Shown here: positions 16,875 through 25,298 of the stretch, piece by piece
Position numbering within the stretch: position 1 is the stretch's first letter
Layout: the number at the start of each line of letters is the position of its first letter
Translations under genes and position numbers: made by a program
The notes under the pieces: generated by a model
Told to the model about the DNA's origin: nothing
Seen by the model: only the letters and a program-made list of their open reading frames with translations
Database searches by the model: none
From: Oscillibacter sp.
GTDB taxonomy: Bacteria > Bacillota > Clostridia > Oscillospirales > Oscillospiraceae
Length of the DNA stretch: 60,221 bases
Direction: 5' to 3'
NCBI GenBank assembly: GCA_017547085.1
Contig: JAFYQM010000046.1
Coordinates: forward strand, 1-60,221

Positions 16875-18083
16875 TTACGCCTCCCCCGCCGGTGCGGCTT
16901 CCGTCTCGGATGCTGCCTGCACGGGAATGTCTCCGCCGACGACACGGACAGCGTCGCCATCCATCAGATAGGCCTGACCCACCGTCACCAGTAGCTGGCC
17001 TTCCTCCAGACCGGAGAGAACCTCCGTCACGCCGCTGCCGGTGAGACCGGTGGTGATCTCCGCATAGCGGGCAGTGTTGTCTTCCACCACATAAACATAC
17101 TGGATATCGTTGCTGGTGAGAATGGCGTCAGAGGGGATCACCAGCGCATGCTCGGAAACATCGGTGCGGAAGGTCACGTTGGCGAACATACCGGAGATCA
17201 AACCCTCCACTTCCGCGGGAACATCCAGCACCACGGTATAGAGTCTGGTCTGCATGTTGGCAGCCCGCTCCACGGAGCGGATCACAGCGGTAAAGCTCTT
17301 GTCCGCCGCACTCACATACACATCCGCCACATCGCCGGCGTTCAGCTTGGGCACCAGCGCCTCGGAAACGGAAACCGTGATCTTCATGGCATCCGCGCCG
17401 TCGATCACCGCCACCGGCATGCTGTTGGAAACATAGCTATTCTCCACCGCATTCATGCTCACCAGAACGCCATCCACGGGAGCAATCACATTGCCCTCGC
17501 TGTCCACATGATCCAGCGCCATGCCCACCTGTTCCAGACCGGCCTTAGCCTGCTCCACGGCAGCATCCAGCTGACCGATGGTACTGTTACGCTGTGCCTT
17601 GGCGCTGTCCAGCTGCAGCTGGGCGCCGTCCACTTCCACCTGAGACGCTGCGCCGATGGCAAACAGTGCTTTGGTAGCCTCCAGCGTCTTCTGCTGCAAT
17701 GCCACCTGCGCATCCAGCACAGCCACCTGTTCCCGGCGGGACCGCACAGCGGAATCGTACCCGATCTGCGCCGCATTGCGGTTGGCCAGCGTACCGTCCA
17801 CATCCAGCGTGCAGATCTTCTGGCCTGCAGTTACGGTGTCACCGGCCTGCGCGTACACGGCAATGCATTTGGCAGCGGAAGCCACCATGATCATGGTCTC
17901 ATCATCGGCAGAAATAGCACCGGAAACGGTATTCTCCGTGGCAACGGTGTCCACAGAAATCTTCTGCACTTCCACAGCCACACCGGCAGGGCCGGTCTCC
18001 TCTACCTCTTCCTGCCCACAAGCGGTCAGAACCATGGCACAAACCAACAGGGCGGCAAACACCCGTGTTACCTTCTTCTTCAT
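16875..18083 (-). CDS. RND efflux adaptor (membrane fusion protein), lipoprotein
   Basis: 402 residues. The leader ends in LTAC-G (Cys22), so the protein is lipid-anchored outside. The layout is that of HlyD/AcrA adaptors: barrel-sandwich lipoyl halves (CIAVYAQAGDTVTAGQKICTLD near 73-94, IAPVDGVLVSMNAVENSYV after the coil), a coiled-coil hairpin (about 105-190), a beta-barrel domain and a membrane-proximal domain around VIPSDAILTSNDIQYVYVVED. It bridges the pump and the TolC-like coil protein encoded just upstream, with 16 bases between the genes. Confidence 0.88.
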   Translation of the reverse strand: MKKKVTRVFAALLVCAMVLTACGQEEVEETGPAGVAVEVQKISVDTVATENTVSGAISADDETMIMVASAAKCIAVYAQAGDTVTAGQKICTLDVDGTLANRNAAQIGYDSAVRSRREQVAVLDAQVALQQKTLEATKALFAIGAASQVEVDGAQLQLDSAKAQRNSTIGQLDAAVEQAKAGLEQVGMALDHVDSEGNVIAPVDGVLVSMNAVENSYVSNSMPVAVIDGADAMKITVSVSEALVPKLNAGDVADVYVSAADKSFTAVIRSVERAANMQTRLYTVVLDVPAEVEGLISGMFANVTFRTDVSEHALVIPSDAILTSNDIQYVYVVEDNTARYAEITTGLTGSGVTEVLSGLEEGQLLVTVGQAYLMDGDAVRVVGGDIPVQAASETEAAPAGEA

Positions 18084-18099
18084 TGTTTTCGCCCTCCTG

Positions 18100-19410
18100 T
18101 CAATTCAGCACGCCGTGATCCACGGCCCAGCGGTAGTTGTTGTATGTAGCAAACAGATTGTCCTGTGCCGTCTGCACGGACTCCTGCGCCGTTTTCAGTT
18201 CATCCTCTGCCGTCAGCAGCGCGTTTTTGGAGATCGTTCCCTGTTGATATTTCAGTTCCTGTGCCTGATAGGCCAGCCGTTCTGTTTCCAGTGCAGCGAC
18301 TGCTGCGGCCAGCACCTGCCGCTGATCCTGCAGCTGCAGGTTCAGCAGTTGGAACTTCAACTCCACCTGCTGTCCTGCTTCCTCCGTGGCATAGCGGGCG
18401 GCATCCAGCATGGACCACATGGCACCGGACATGGTTGCCATATTTCCCACCGCATCCAGCGCATCGGCCTCGGAAGCACTGGCGGCCCGCAGGTCAAAAT
18501 TCTTCCGTCTGGCCTGCTTCAAGTCAGCTTCCGGATTCAGTGCGTTCAGCTGATCCGCACTTACCACGGGCAGCGCTCCCAGCGCCATCGTTCCCGTGGG
18601 TTCCTCGCCGATCATCTGCTCCAGCTTCATTTTGTAGCTGGTAATATTCATCCGCAGCGTTGCCAGTCCGCTGACCAGACTAGCCCGACCACTCTCAGCC
18701 TCCTTCAGCTGCAGCTGAGAGACCTGTCCCCACTGGGCACGCACCTTCAGTTCCTCCAGCGTGCGGTCCAGCGACGCCAACTGCCGCTCCAGAGCCGTCT
18801 CCTGCCGCTCCATCCCCACCAGTGCAATGTAGAGAGACTCCGCGCCGTAAATCAGCTGGCAGCAGCCGCTTTCCATTTTGCTGGTGTCCTGAATCATGGG
18901 CGAGATCGCGGCCTTGGCCTGCTGGGCTTCCGCCAGTTTCCGTTCCAGATAGGCAGCCTGTGCTGCATAATCGGGTGCCGCCGGATCCAGCGCGGCAATG
19001 GCTCCCATCAGCTGCTGGATACTGCTTTCCAAAGTATCTTCGGTTTCTTCCAGCTCCAGCATATAGTCGATCGTCGCATCCAAAGACTTGTAGGACAGGT
19101 TGTTCTTCTCCACCAGCTCCTCAAGGTCGTGGAAGTTCACTTTCTTCCCTGCGGGTTCCGGTGCAGGCAGCGGCTCCTCTGTTGTCTCCGGCGCGCTCTC
19201 TCCCACCGCTGCATCCTCTGCTGCCGTATCTTCAGAGGCCGTAACCTCTTGTTCCGCATCCACCTGTGCAGCATCCGCAGTCTGCTGCTCCGTTTCTGCC
19301 ACCGGTGCCGTTTCTCCTTCGTTTGCCGCAGGCTCCACCGCAAACGCGGAGACAGCTGCTGCCAGCAGCAGCGCCATCGTCAATGCCAGCGCAAAGATTC
19401 TCTGTTTCAT
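18100..19410 (-). CDS. TolC-like coiled-coil exported protein lacking an evident beta-barrel
   Basis: 436 residues from ATG 19410 with GGAGG upstream. A Sec signal peptide (about 1-24, AVSAFA-V) is followed by an acidic Ala/Glu/Thr-rich region (about 25-85) and then almost continuous heptad coil. The final segment (KYQQGTISKNALLTAEDEL through NLFATYNNYRWAV) is the classic TolC/OEP C-terminal helix motif. No amphipathic beta strands for an outer-membrane barrel are visible. It probably forms an extracytoplasmic helical part of the pump assembly in a cell without an outer membrane. Family assignment is good; function is inferred. Confidence 0.72.
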   Translation of the reverse strand: MKQRIFALALTMALLLAAAVSAFAVEPAANEGETAPVAETEQQTADAAQVDAEQEVTASEDTAAEDAAVGESAPETTEEPLPAPEPAGKKVNFHDLEELVEKNNLSYKSLDATIDYMLELEETEDTLESSIQQLMGAIAALDPAAPDYAAQAAYLERKLAEAQQAKAAISPMIQDTSKMESGCCQLIYGAESLYIALVGMERQETALERQLASLDRTLEELKVRAQWGQVSQLQLKEAESGRASLVSGLATLRMNITSYKMKLEQMIGEEPTGTMALGALPVVSADQLNALNPEADLKQARRKNFDLRAASASEADALDAVGNMATMSGAMWSMLDAARYATEEAGQQVELKFQLLNLQLQDQRQVLAAAVAALETERLAYQAQELKYQQGTISKNALLTAEDELKTAQESVQTAQDNLFATYNNYRWAVDHGVLN

Positions 19411-19421
19411 GGCGTCCTCCT

Positions 19422-20048
19422 TTATCGTTCTGTCCGGCACGCATCTGCCAGACTACCCTGTTTGATGATGTTCAGCTGAATCTCCAGCGCCTGCCGGTGG
19501 TTTGCTATGTCCTCCGGGGCCTCCAGACAGGCTGCGGCGGCAACCGCCAATGCCACCAGTGTCAATCCGAAGGTATGGCACACAAAGGCGTCTTCCTGAC
19601 TGCGCAGCATGGACCGGTCAATCAAACCCCACACGTTTTCCAAAAGGGTCTTCATCAATTTCCCCTCCATGGCCACCCGGGGAAGCAGGCCGGGGTTGTG
19701 CCGAAGAATGCGGATACAGCGTTCAAAAAGAATATCGCTGGTCCTGCCGCGGCTCGCAACACGGTCGAAGCATAGCATCTGCGTCCGAAAAATATCACCA
19801 TCCGCCTGCTGCATCACGCCGCAGTATTCCCGCACCAGATGGCGCATGATCATATCCTGCAAATAGCCAAACAGGTCCTCTTTATCCGCAAAATACTGGT
19901 AAAAGCTGCCTCGCGGGATCCGTGCCCGCTGCACGATCTGGTTGATGGACGCATCCTGTAAAGAAGTGGTGGTAAATTCCTCCCACGCCGCATCCAAAAA
20001 CCGGCTCCGTTTTTCCTCCGGCAGCCGGAGAAAGGTTTCTGTACACAT
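19422..20048 (-). CDS. TetR-family repressor of the efflux operon
   Basis: 208 residues from ATG 20048 with GGAGG 8-9 bases upstream; a longer frame to 20096 runs into the operator. The N-terminus holds the TetR helix-turn-helix (INQIVQRARIPRGSFYQYFADKEDLFGYL, with the GSFYQYF recognition-helix signature at about residues 38-44). The C-terminal ligand domain is all-helical and divergent. It is the first gene of the pump operon, 11 bases before the TolC-like gene, and two palindromes lie just ahead of it, so it should repress itself and the pump. Confidence 0.88.
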   Translation of the reverse strand: MCTETFLRLPEEKRSRFLDAAWEEFTTTSLQDASINQIVQRARIPRGSFYQYFADKEDLFGYLQDMIMRHLVREYCGVMQQADGDIFRTQMLCFDRVASRGRTSDILFERCIRILRHNPGLLPRVAMEGKLMKTLLENVWGLIDRSMLRSQEDAFVCHTFGLTLVALAVAAAACLEAPEDIANHRQALEIQLNIIKQGSLADACRTER

Positions 20049-20063
20049 CTGTATTTCCTCCAA

Positions 20064-20096
20064 ATGACAGTATGTCATTTTATGACAAGCTGTCAT
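20064..20096. promoter_or_regulatory. Double TetR operator
   Basis: Two perfect palindromes ATGACA-N3-TGTCAT lie at 20064-20078 and 20082-20096, with centres 18 bp apart, directly upstream of the tetR start. Two dimers could bind side by side on the same promoter. The pattern has no other explanation in the neighbourhood. Confidence 0.8.
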
Positions 20097-20172
20097 TGAT
20101 TATACCAGACCTATCTCCTCTGTCAATCCGCACGCCACCAATTCCGTTCATAATATGCGAATTTTTTTGTGC

Positions 20173-20204
20173 AAAAAAAGAGAGAGGCCTCATCCCTCTC
20201 TCTT
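20173..20204 (-). terminator. Terminator downstream of gph and the zincin remnant
   Basis: AAGAGAGAGG (20178-20187) pairs with CCTCTCTCTT (20195-20204), followed by seven T on the minus strand. It closes the gph transcript. Confidence 0.88.
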
Positions 20205-20245
20205 GCAGTCATGTCTCCGTTGTCTGGGCCTGCCATTCCGCTTTC

Positions 20246-20331
20246 CACGCCGCCGTTGAGTTTCTCGAACAGCACCGCCGGAAAGGCTTCCGCTATCTCA
20301 TCCAGCAGATCACCCAGGTCTCAAAGGGCAT
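20246..20331 (-). pseudogene. Frameshifted, truncated zincin-like metallopeptidase remnant coupled to gph
   Basis: An ATG at 20331 overlaps the gph stop as TGATG, a normal coupling arrangement, and opens as MPFET before stopping at 20293. One base shift after codon 5 restores a frame that reads LGDLLDEIAEAFP then FEKLNGGV, ending near 20246. This resembles the start of the small zincin-like family (Pfam Zincin_1), whose N-terminus has the pattern x-F-E...P...F...LNGG(V/I). The HExxH part is missing and a terminator lies 42 bases beyond. I read it as a dead gene with a one-base deletion and loss of its 3' two thirds. Confidence 0.5.
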
Positions 20332-20993
20332 CAGCACGTGGATTCCTCCAGTAGAATCGCCGCCAACTCCTCCACGGTGTCTGCCAGCAGGTCCGCACCG
20401 GCCTCCACCAGAGATTCCTTGGAACGGAACCCCCATGTCACACCGCAGGCCTTCATGCCGCCGTTGTGCCCCGTCCGAATATCCACGCTGCTGTCACCAA
20501 CAAATAACGTTGTCTCCGGATCGGCGTCCAATTCCCGCATCACCGCCTGAATTCCTTCCGGATCCGGCTTCACGGGCATATCCTTCACCTTGCCCCGCAC
20601 CAGTTCAAATACGTTGGGGAAATAGTGCTCCACAATTATGCGGCTGAAATCATCGGCCTTGTTGGAATAAACCGCCAGCTGCACGCCCGCTGCCTTCAGC
20701 TTTGCCAGCAGTTCCGGAATCCCGTCATACGGCGCAGTCCGCTCCCGGTTGTGTTGGGCATAGTATCGGGTAAATTGATCCAGCGCGTTGGTCAAAATCA
20801 GCGGGCTGCGGGTCCCTTCCGGCACAAAACGGCTCACCAAATTGGGAATGCCGTGGCCTACCATGGTCTTGAAGACCTCCTCGCTGTGCTCCGGCCATCC
20901 ATTGCTACGGCAAACCCAGTTTCCTGCCGCCGCCAGATCGCCGATGGTGTCCAGAATGGTTCCATCCAAATCAAAAATCACGGTACGATACAT
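20331..20993 (-). CDS. gph: HAD-family phosphatase, phosphoglycolate phosphatase-like
   Basis: 220 residues from ATG 20993 with GAGG upstream. HAD motif I is [10 protein letters not shown] (residues 6-15, nucleophile Asp7 and Asp9), motif II is AVYSNK, and motif III/IV is [11 protein letters not shown] followed by [13 protein letters not shown]. The cap is the small helical type C1, as in phosphoglycolate phosphatase and pyrophosphatase PpaX. It is a cytoplasmic phosphomonoesterase, probably for 2-phosphoglycolate or another small phosphate. The gene symbol follows family resemblance only. A his-operon terminator lies upstream, so it has its own promoter or depends on read-through. Confidence 0.8.
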   Translation of the reverse strand: MYRTVIFDLDGTILDTIGDLAAAGNWVCRSNGWPEHSEEVFKTMVGHGIPNLVSRFVPEGTRSPLILTNALDQFTRYYAQHNRERTAPYDGIPELLAKLKAAGVQLAVYSNKADDFSRIIVEHYFPNVFELVRGKVKDMPVKPDPEGIQAVMRELDADPETTLFVGDSSVDIRTGHNGGMKACGVTWGFRSKESLVEAGADLLADTVEELAAILLEESTC

Positions 20994-21065
20994 CGTGTCG
21001 ATCACCTCGTTTTCTGGATTTATTTTAGCATTTCTCCGTTTATGCCACAAGTGTCAGCAGCGCCA

Positions 21066-21091
21066 AAAGACGGGGCAAATGCCCCGTCTTT
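21066..21091 (-). terminator. Terminator of the his operon
   Basis: AAAGACGGGGCA (21066-21077) pairs perfectly with 21080-21091 around AA, and TTTTGG follows on the minus strand, ten bases after the last his gene. Confidence 0.85.
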
Positions 21092-21101
21092 CTCTGCCTT
21101 T

Positions 21102-21941
21102 TTATGCAATTGGACATTCCACAAAGCCCGTGCTTGTCAAAATCACGGCACGGTCAAAGCCGGCTGCCTTCGCAGCCGCAGCCGCATCATCATAGCCGTG
21201 GAGAATGCCGGCTGCCGTGTGGGCGTCTGCCGTCAGGATGATGCGCCCACCCATACTGCGCCACTCTTTCAACAGAAACAACGCCGGATAGGGCACATTC
21301 CTATATCCTCTGGCCATCGCGCCGGTGTTGATCTCCAGCACTGTCGCCGCGGGATCCACCGCATGCAGCGCCTCCAGTGCCGCCGCCTTGTAGCGCGGCG
21401 CATCTTCATCAAAGAATTTGTTTCCGGCATTCAGCTTGGTCACCAGATCGATATGTCCCAGAATGGCGGGTTGCTTCTCCGCCACCCGCTGTACGTCACG
21501 ATAATACCGTTCCGCCACAGCCAGCATATCTCCGCCGCACCACACATCGCGGCACCGCTCCAGCTCTTCCGCCTGCCAGTCCATGCAGTAATAGCAGCCT
21601 GTTTCCGTATCATGGAGATTATGCACAGAGCCGATCCAGTAGTCTGCCCAATCCGGTACAGCAAGGTCGGAACAGATGTCCCATTCAATCCCCAGCAGGA
21701 TCTCCATGTTCCCTGCATACTGTTCCCGCAGCCGCAATGCCTCAGCGCGATACGCCTCCATATCCGCCGCCATGCACACACCCACATCCGATGGGCAGGG
21801 GGTGTGAATGTGTCCGGAAAAGCCGTAATGCTTTACGCCTGCTTCAAATGCAGCCGCAGCCATCTCCTCCATGGAGTGTTTCCCGTCGCAGAATGTAGAG
21901 TGGGTGTGTACAGAGCAGGCAAATGGCGTCAGCCCGCTCAT
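21102..21941 (-). CDS. PHP-domain histidinol-phosphatase (HisK/HisJ type)
   Basis: 279 residues from ATG 21941, which overlaps the hisIE stop as ATGA. The PHP metal site begins [18 protein letters not shown] (His10, His12) and continues with [22 protein letters not shown] and TADAHTA, all ligands of the trinuclear centre. It removes phosphate from histidinol phosphate, the step before HisD, and fills the place of the HAD-type phosphatase domain missing from the short HisB here. Last gene of the operon. Confidence 0.88.
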   Translation of the reverse strand: MSGLTPFACSVHTHSTFCDGKHSMEEMAAAAFEAGVKHYGFSGHIHTPCPSDVGVCMAADMEAYRAEALRLREQYAGNMEILLGIEWDICSDLAVPDWADYWIGSVHNLHDTETGCYYCMDWQAEELERCRDVWCGGDMLAVAERYYRDVQRVAEKQPAILGHIDLVTKLNAGNKFFDEDAPRYKAAALEALHAVDPAATVLEINTGAMARGYRNVPYPALFLLKEWRSMGGRIILTADAHTAAGILHGYDDAAAAAKAAGFDRAVILTSTGFVECPIA

Positions 21942-22573
21942 TGCATGCGCTCCTGCTTCACCTTGTGGTCCACCACATGCCGTTTCTCCAGCTCGCGGGT
22001 AATATCCTCCACCGTGATGCCCATCTGCACCATCAGCACCATCACATGGTAGCACAGGTCTGCGATCTCATAGACCGTTTCTTCCTTGTCCCCCTTGCTG
22101 CCGCCGATGATGACTTCCGTGCACTCCTCGCCCACCTTCTTGAGAATCTTGTCCATGCCCTTCTCAAAGAGATAGGTGGTATAGCTGCCTTCCTTGGGGC
22201 TGGTCTTGCGGCCTGCGATCAACTGGTACAGTCCCTCATAGCTGAACTGCTTCAGTTCTTCGGAGAGATACAGTTCGTTGAAGAAGCAGCTCTCCGCACC
22301 GGTGTGACAGGCAGGGCCGTCCTTCACCACTTCCACCACCAGCGCATCGCAATCGCAGTCAGCGTAGATGGCCACCACATGCTGCACCGCACCGGAGGTG
22401 TCGCCCTTGCGCCACAGTTCCTGACGGCTGCGGCTCCAGAAACAGGTACGCCGCTCGTCGATGGTGATGGCAAGGCTCTCCTTGTTCATGTACGCCAGCG
22501 TCAGGACTTCCTTCGTATAGTGATCCTGCACGATGGCAGGAATCAAGCCTTTTTCATCAAATTTCAGTTCCAT
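21938..22573 (-). CDS. hisI: Bifunctional phosphoribosyl-AMP cyclohydrolase / phosphoribosyl-ATP pyrophosphatase
   Basis: 211 residues from ATG 22573 (GGAGC site). The N-terminal HisI domain shows [29 protein letters not shown] and DCDCDALVV with the zinc-binding Cys residues; the C-terminal HisE domain (about 118-211) shows [21 protein letters not shown] and [11 protein letters not shown]. It carries out histidine steps 2 and 3. The two domains are fused, as in many bacteria (also called HisIE). It overlaps the phosphatase by four bases. Confidence 0.92.
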   Translation of the reverse strand: MELKFDEKGLIPAIVQDHYTKEVLTLAYMNKESLAITIDERRTCFWSRSRQELWRKGDTSGAVQHVVAIYADCDCDALVVEVVKDGPACHTGAESCFFNELYLSEELKQFSYEGLYQLIAGRKTSPKEGSYTTYLFEKGMDKILKKVGEECTEVIIGGSKGDKEETVYEIADLCYHVMVLMVQMGITVEDITRELEKRHVVDHKVKQERMQ

Positions 22574-22589
22574 GGTTGTCGCTCCTTTA

Positions 22590-23345
22590 TCAGATACGCA
22601 TTTCCACACCGCGTTCACGGAGGAAGCGCTTCAAATCCTTGATATCCACCTGACGGGTGTGGAAAATAGATGCTGCCAGACCCGCGTCAATGCCGGGATG
22701 GGTGAACAACTCCGCAAAGTGTTCCATATTACCCGCGCCGCCGCTGGCGATGATGGGCACATCCACTCTCGCAGCCAGTTCATCCAGCATCTCCAGATCA
22801 AAGCCGCCCTTCACGCCGTCGGTATCGATGGAGTTCAGCACGATCTCACCCGCGCCGTCACGGACGCCCTTGACTGCCCATTCCATAGCGTCGATGCCGG
22901 TATCCACCCGGCCGCCCTTGGCAAACAGGCGGAACTGTCCACCCACACGCTTGACGTCCATGCTCAGCACCACGCACTGGTCACCGTACTTCTTCGCCGC
23001 CGCACCGATGATGGACGGGTCGGAAATGGCGCCGGAGTTGACGCTGACCTTGTCCGCGCCGCATTTCAGTACGCGGTCAAAATCGTCCAGCGTGCGAATA
23101 CCGCCGCCCACGGTCAGGGGGATAAATATCTCACTTGCCACCTGCCGCAGGATGTCGGTAAACAGGCCGCGCCCCTCGGCAGAAGCCGTGATATCGTAAA
23201 ACACCAGTTCGTCTGCGCCGGATTCGTTATAAAACCGCGCCATCTCCACAGGGTCAGCCATGTCCCGCAGACCCTCGAAGTTGGTGCCCTTCACCACGCG
23301 GCCGTTTTTCACATCCAGGCAGGGGATAATTCTCTTCGCCAGCAT
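22590..23345 (-). CDS. hisF: Imidazole glycerol phosphate synthase cyclase subunit HisF
   Basis: 251 residues, a complete TIM barrel. [20 protein letters not shown] includes catalytic Asp11; [34 protein letters not shown] (Asp130 region) and IASGGAGN are all in order. With HisH it makes imidazole glycerol phosphate and AICAR, using ammonia channelled from glutamine. It shares the base at 23345 with hisA, so the two are translationally coupled. Confidence 0.95.
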   Translation of the reverse strand: MLAKRIIPCLDVKNGRVVKGTNFEGLRDMADPVEMARFYNESGADELVFYDITASAEGRGLFTDILRQVASEIFIPLTVGGGIRTLDDFDRVLKCGADKVSVNSGAISDPSIIGAAAKKYGDQCVVLSMDVKRVGGQFRLFAKGGRVDTGIDAMEWAVKGVRDGAGEIVLNSIDTDGVKGGFDLEMLDELAARVDVPIIASGGAGNMEHFAELFTHPGIDAGLAASIFHTRQVDIKDLKRFLRERGVEMRI

Positions 23346-24058
23346 CAGCCCACCTCCTGAATGACGGTCTTCAAGTCCAGCCGACCGGTGTAAAGCGCCT
23401 TGCCCAGAATGGCGGCATGGGTACCGATGGTCTGCAGTTCCCTCAGTTCCTCGATACTGCTGACGCCGCCGGAGGCGGTGATGTGCAGGCCTTCAATTTT
23501 CGCCAGTTCCCGATACAGCTCCAGATTGGTGCCCTTTTCCGCGCCGTCGCGGGAAATGTCGGTATAGATCACCGTCTGCACACCCGCGTCATACAGGCGG
23601 CGGCAGAACTCGATACCCGTCTCGCTGGATAGCTCCTTCCATCCGTTGATGGCCACATAGCCGTCACGGGCATCCACGCCCACGGCAATTTTGTCGCCGT
23701 ATTTCCGTGCCATGCGGGTCGTGAAATCAAAGTCCTTCACGGCGATGGTGCCCAAAATACAGCGGCCCACGCCTAAATCCAGATACTGCTGAATCCGTTC
23801 TTCCGTACGGATACCGCCGCCCACTTCGATATACAGTCCGCCCTGCTTCGCAATGGCGGCAATGGATTCAAAATTGGCCAGCGTGCCGTCCTTGGCGCCG
23901 TCCAGATCCACCACATGAAGATACTTGGCTCCGGCAGCAATAAATTCCTTTGCCACGGCACAGGGATCTGCGCCGTAAACGGTCATTTTGTCATAATCGC
24001 CCTGATACAGGCGCACCACCTGTCCGCCGGACAGGTCAATGGCGGGAAAAATCTGCAT
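23345..24058 (-). CDS. hisA: ProFAR isomerase HisA
   Basis: 237 residues, TIM barrel. IFPAIDLSGGQVVRLYQGDY carries the catalytic Asp8, and VGVDARDGYVAINGW (Asp130 region), YTDISRDGAEKG and TASGGVSS are the other conserved blocks. It isomerises the N'-formimino-AICAR ribonucleotide in histidine step 4. In his order it lies between hisH and hisF. Confidence 0.94.
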   Translation of the reverse strand: MQIFPAIDLSGGQVVRLYQGDYDKMTVYGADPCAVAKEFIAAGAKYLHVVDLDGAKDGTLANFESIAAIAKQGGLYIEVGGGIRTEERIQQYLDLGVGRCILGTIAVKDFDFTTRMARKYGDKIAVGVDARDGYVAINGWKELSSETGIEFCRRLYDAGVQTVIYTDISRDGAEKGTNLELYRELAKIEGLHITASGGVSSIEELRELQTIGTHAAILGKALYTGRLDLKTVIQEVG

Positions 24059-24070
24059 AGTCCGCCCTCC

Positions 24071-24682
24071 TTATAGTTCCGCAAAGGCGCGCAAAAGCCG
24101 CAGTCCTGCATCGCCGGACTTCTCCGGATGGAACTGGGTGCCGTAGACGCGTCCGTGTCGTACCACGCCGGTGACGGAAACGTTGCCGTACTGCGAAGTG
24201 CCCAGCGTACTGGGCAGACAGTCCTTTGCATAGAAGCTGTGGACATAGTAGACGTACTCCCCGTCCTCAAAATACTTGAAAATCGGGTCGTCCTTTACGA
24301 TCTGCAAGCTGTTCCAGCCCATGTGGGGCACCTTCAGAGTTTTGTCCTCCAGATCGCCCCGCAAGTCCACCACCTGCCCCGGCACAAACCCCAATCCGGC
24401 GTGCTCGCCGTATTCGGTGCTGCGGTCAAACAGCAGCTGCATGCCGAGACAGATACCCAAAAACGGTTTCTTCTCCGCCTCTTCCTGCAGTACCGGCACA
24501 AGGCCTGTGGCATCCAGCTTCGCCTTGGCGTCGCCGAACGCGCCCACACCGGGCAGAATGATTTTATCGGCGGCGCGGAGCTTTGCCGCGTCGGCAGTGA
24601 TCTCCGTCTCCAGTCCCAGCGCCTTCAGGCTGCTGGACAGGGAAAACAGATTGCCCACGCCATAATCAACGATTGCAATCAT
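24071..24682 (-). CDS. hisH: Imidazole glycerol phosphate synthase glutaminase subunit HisH
   Basis: 203 residues, class I glutamine amidotransferase. MIAIVDYGVGNLFSLSSSL opens the fold, ILPGVGAFGDA gives the oxyanion strand, GICLGMQLLF holds nucleophile Cys80 and TQFHPEKSGDAG supplies the His-Glu pair. It hydrolyses glutamine and passes ammonia to HisF. Confidence 0.94.
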   Translation of the reverse strand: MIAIVDYGVGNLFSLSSSLKALGLETEITADAAKLRAADKIILPGVGAFGDAKAKLDATGLVPVLQEEAEKKPFLGICLGMQLLFDRSTEYGEHAGLGFVPGQVVDLRGDLEDKTLKVPHMGWNSLQIVKDDPIFKYFEDGEYVYYVHSFYAKDCLPSTLGTSQYGNVSVTGVVRHGRVYGTQFHPEKSGDAGLRLLRAFAEL

Positions 24683-24698
24683 TGCATCAACTCATTTC

Positions 24699-25286
24699 TC
24701 AAAGAGTACCCTTGGTACTCGGAATATCGTTTAAATGCTTGGGGTCGTAAGCCACCGCTTCTTTCAGCGTACGGCCCATACCCTTGAAGATGGCCTCTAA
24801 AATGTGATGGGTATTTTTGCCCGCCATCTGCCGGATGTGGATGGACGCCGGACAATTGCGCACGAAGGCCAGCCAGAATTCCTCCGCCAGTTCCGTGTCG
24901 AAATCGCCCACCGTCATGCTGGGCAGCTCCACTCCCCACCCGAGGTAATCCCGACCGCTAAGGTCGCAGGCGCACATCACCAGCGTTTCGTCCATGGGCA
25001 GCAGAAACTGGCCGTATCGGTTGATGCCCCGCTTGTCCCCCAGTGCCTCCGTAAAGGCCTTTCCTAAACAGATGCCGATGTCCTCTACGCTGTGATGGTA
25101 ATCCACATGGGTGTCACCATGACACTTTACCGCAAGGTCGAAGTCACCGTGGCGGGCAAACAGTTCCAGCATGTGATCCAGAAAGCCGCAGCCGGTAGCC
25201 AGATCGGCTTTTCCGGTGCCGCCCAAACACAGCTGCAGTTCAATTTGCGTTTCGCGGGTATCCCGCTTGACAGATGCACTGCGCAT
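24699..25286 (-). CDS. hisB: Imidazoleglycerol-phosphate dehydratase HisB
   Basis: 195 residues, the short monofunctional form without the N-terminal phosphatase domain. The manganese ligands lie in GCGFLDHMLELFARHG (His45 region), DTHVDYHHSVEDIG and DLSGRDYLGW, with the second repeat at NTHHILEAIFKGMGR. It dehydrates IGP to imidazole acetol phosphate. The separate PHP phosphatase encoded at 21102 provides the other activity. Confidence 0.95.
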   Translation of the reverse strand: MRSASVKRDTRETQIELQLCLGGTGKADLATGCGFLDHMLELFARHGDFDLAVKCHGDTHVDYHHSVEDIGICLGKAFTEALGDKRGINRYGQFLLPMDETLVMCACDLSGRDYLGWGVELPSMTVGDFDTELAEEFWLAFVRNCPASIHIRQMAGKNTHHILEAIFKGMGRTLKEAVAYDPKHLNDIPSTKGTL

Positions 25287-25298
25287 GGTTCTTCCTCC

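Noticed and set aside
16875-19410. Evidence that the host is Gram-negative because of the RND-adaptor-TolC-like set
   Set aside because: SpoIIID, LCP and SLH genes, lipoprotein-type binding proteins and the lack of barrel strands in the TolC-like protein favour a monoderm spore former.
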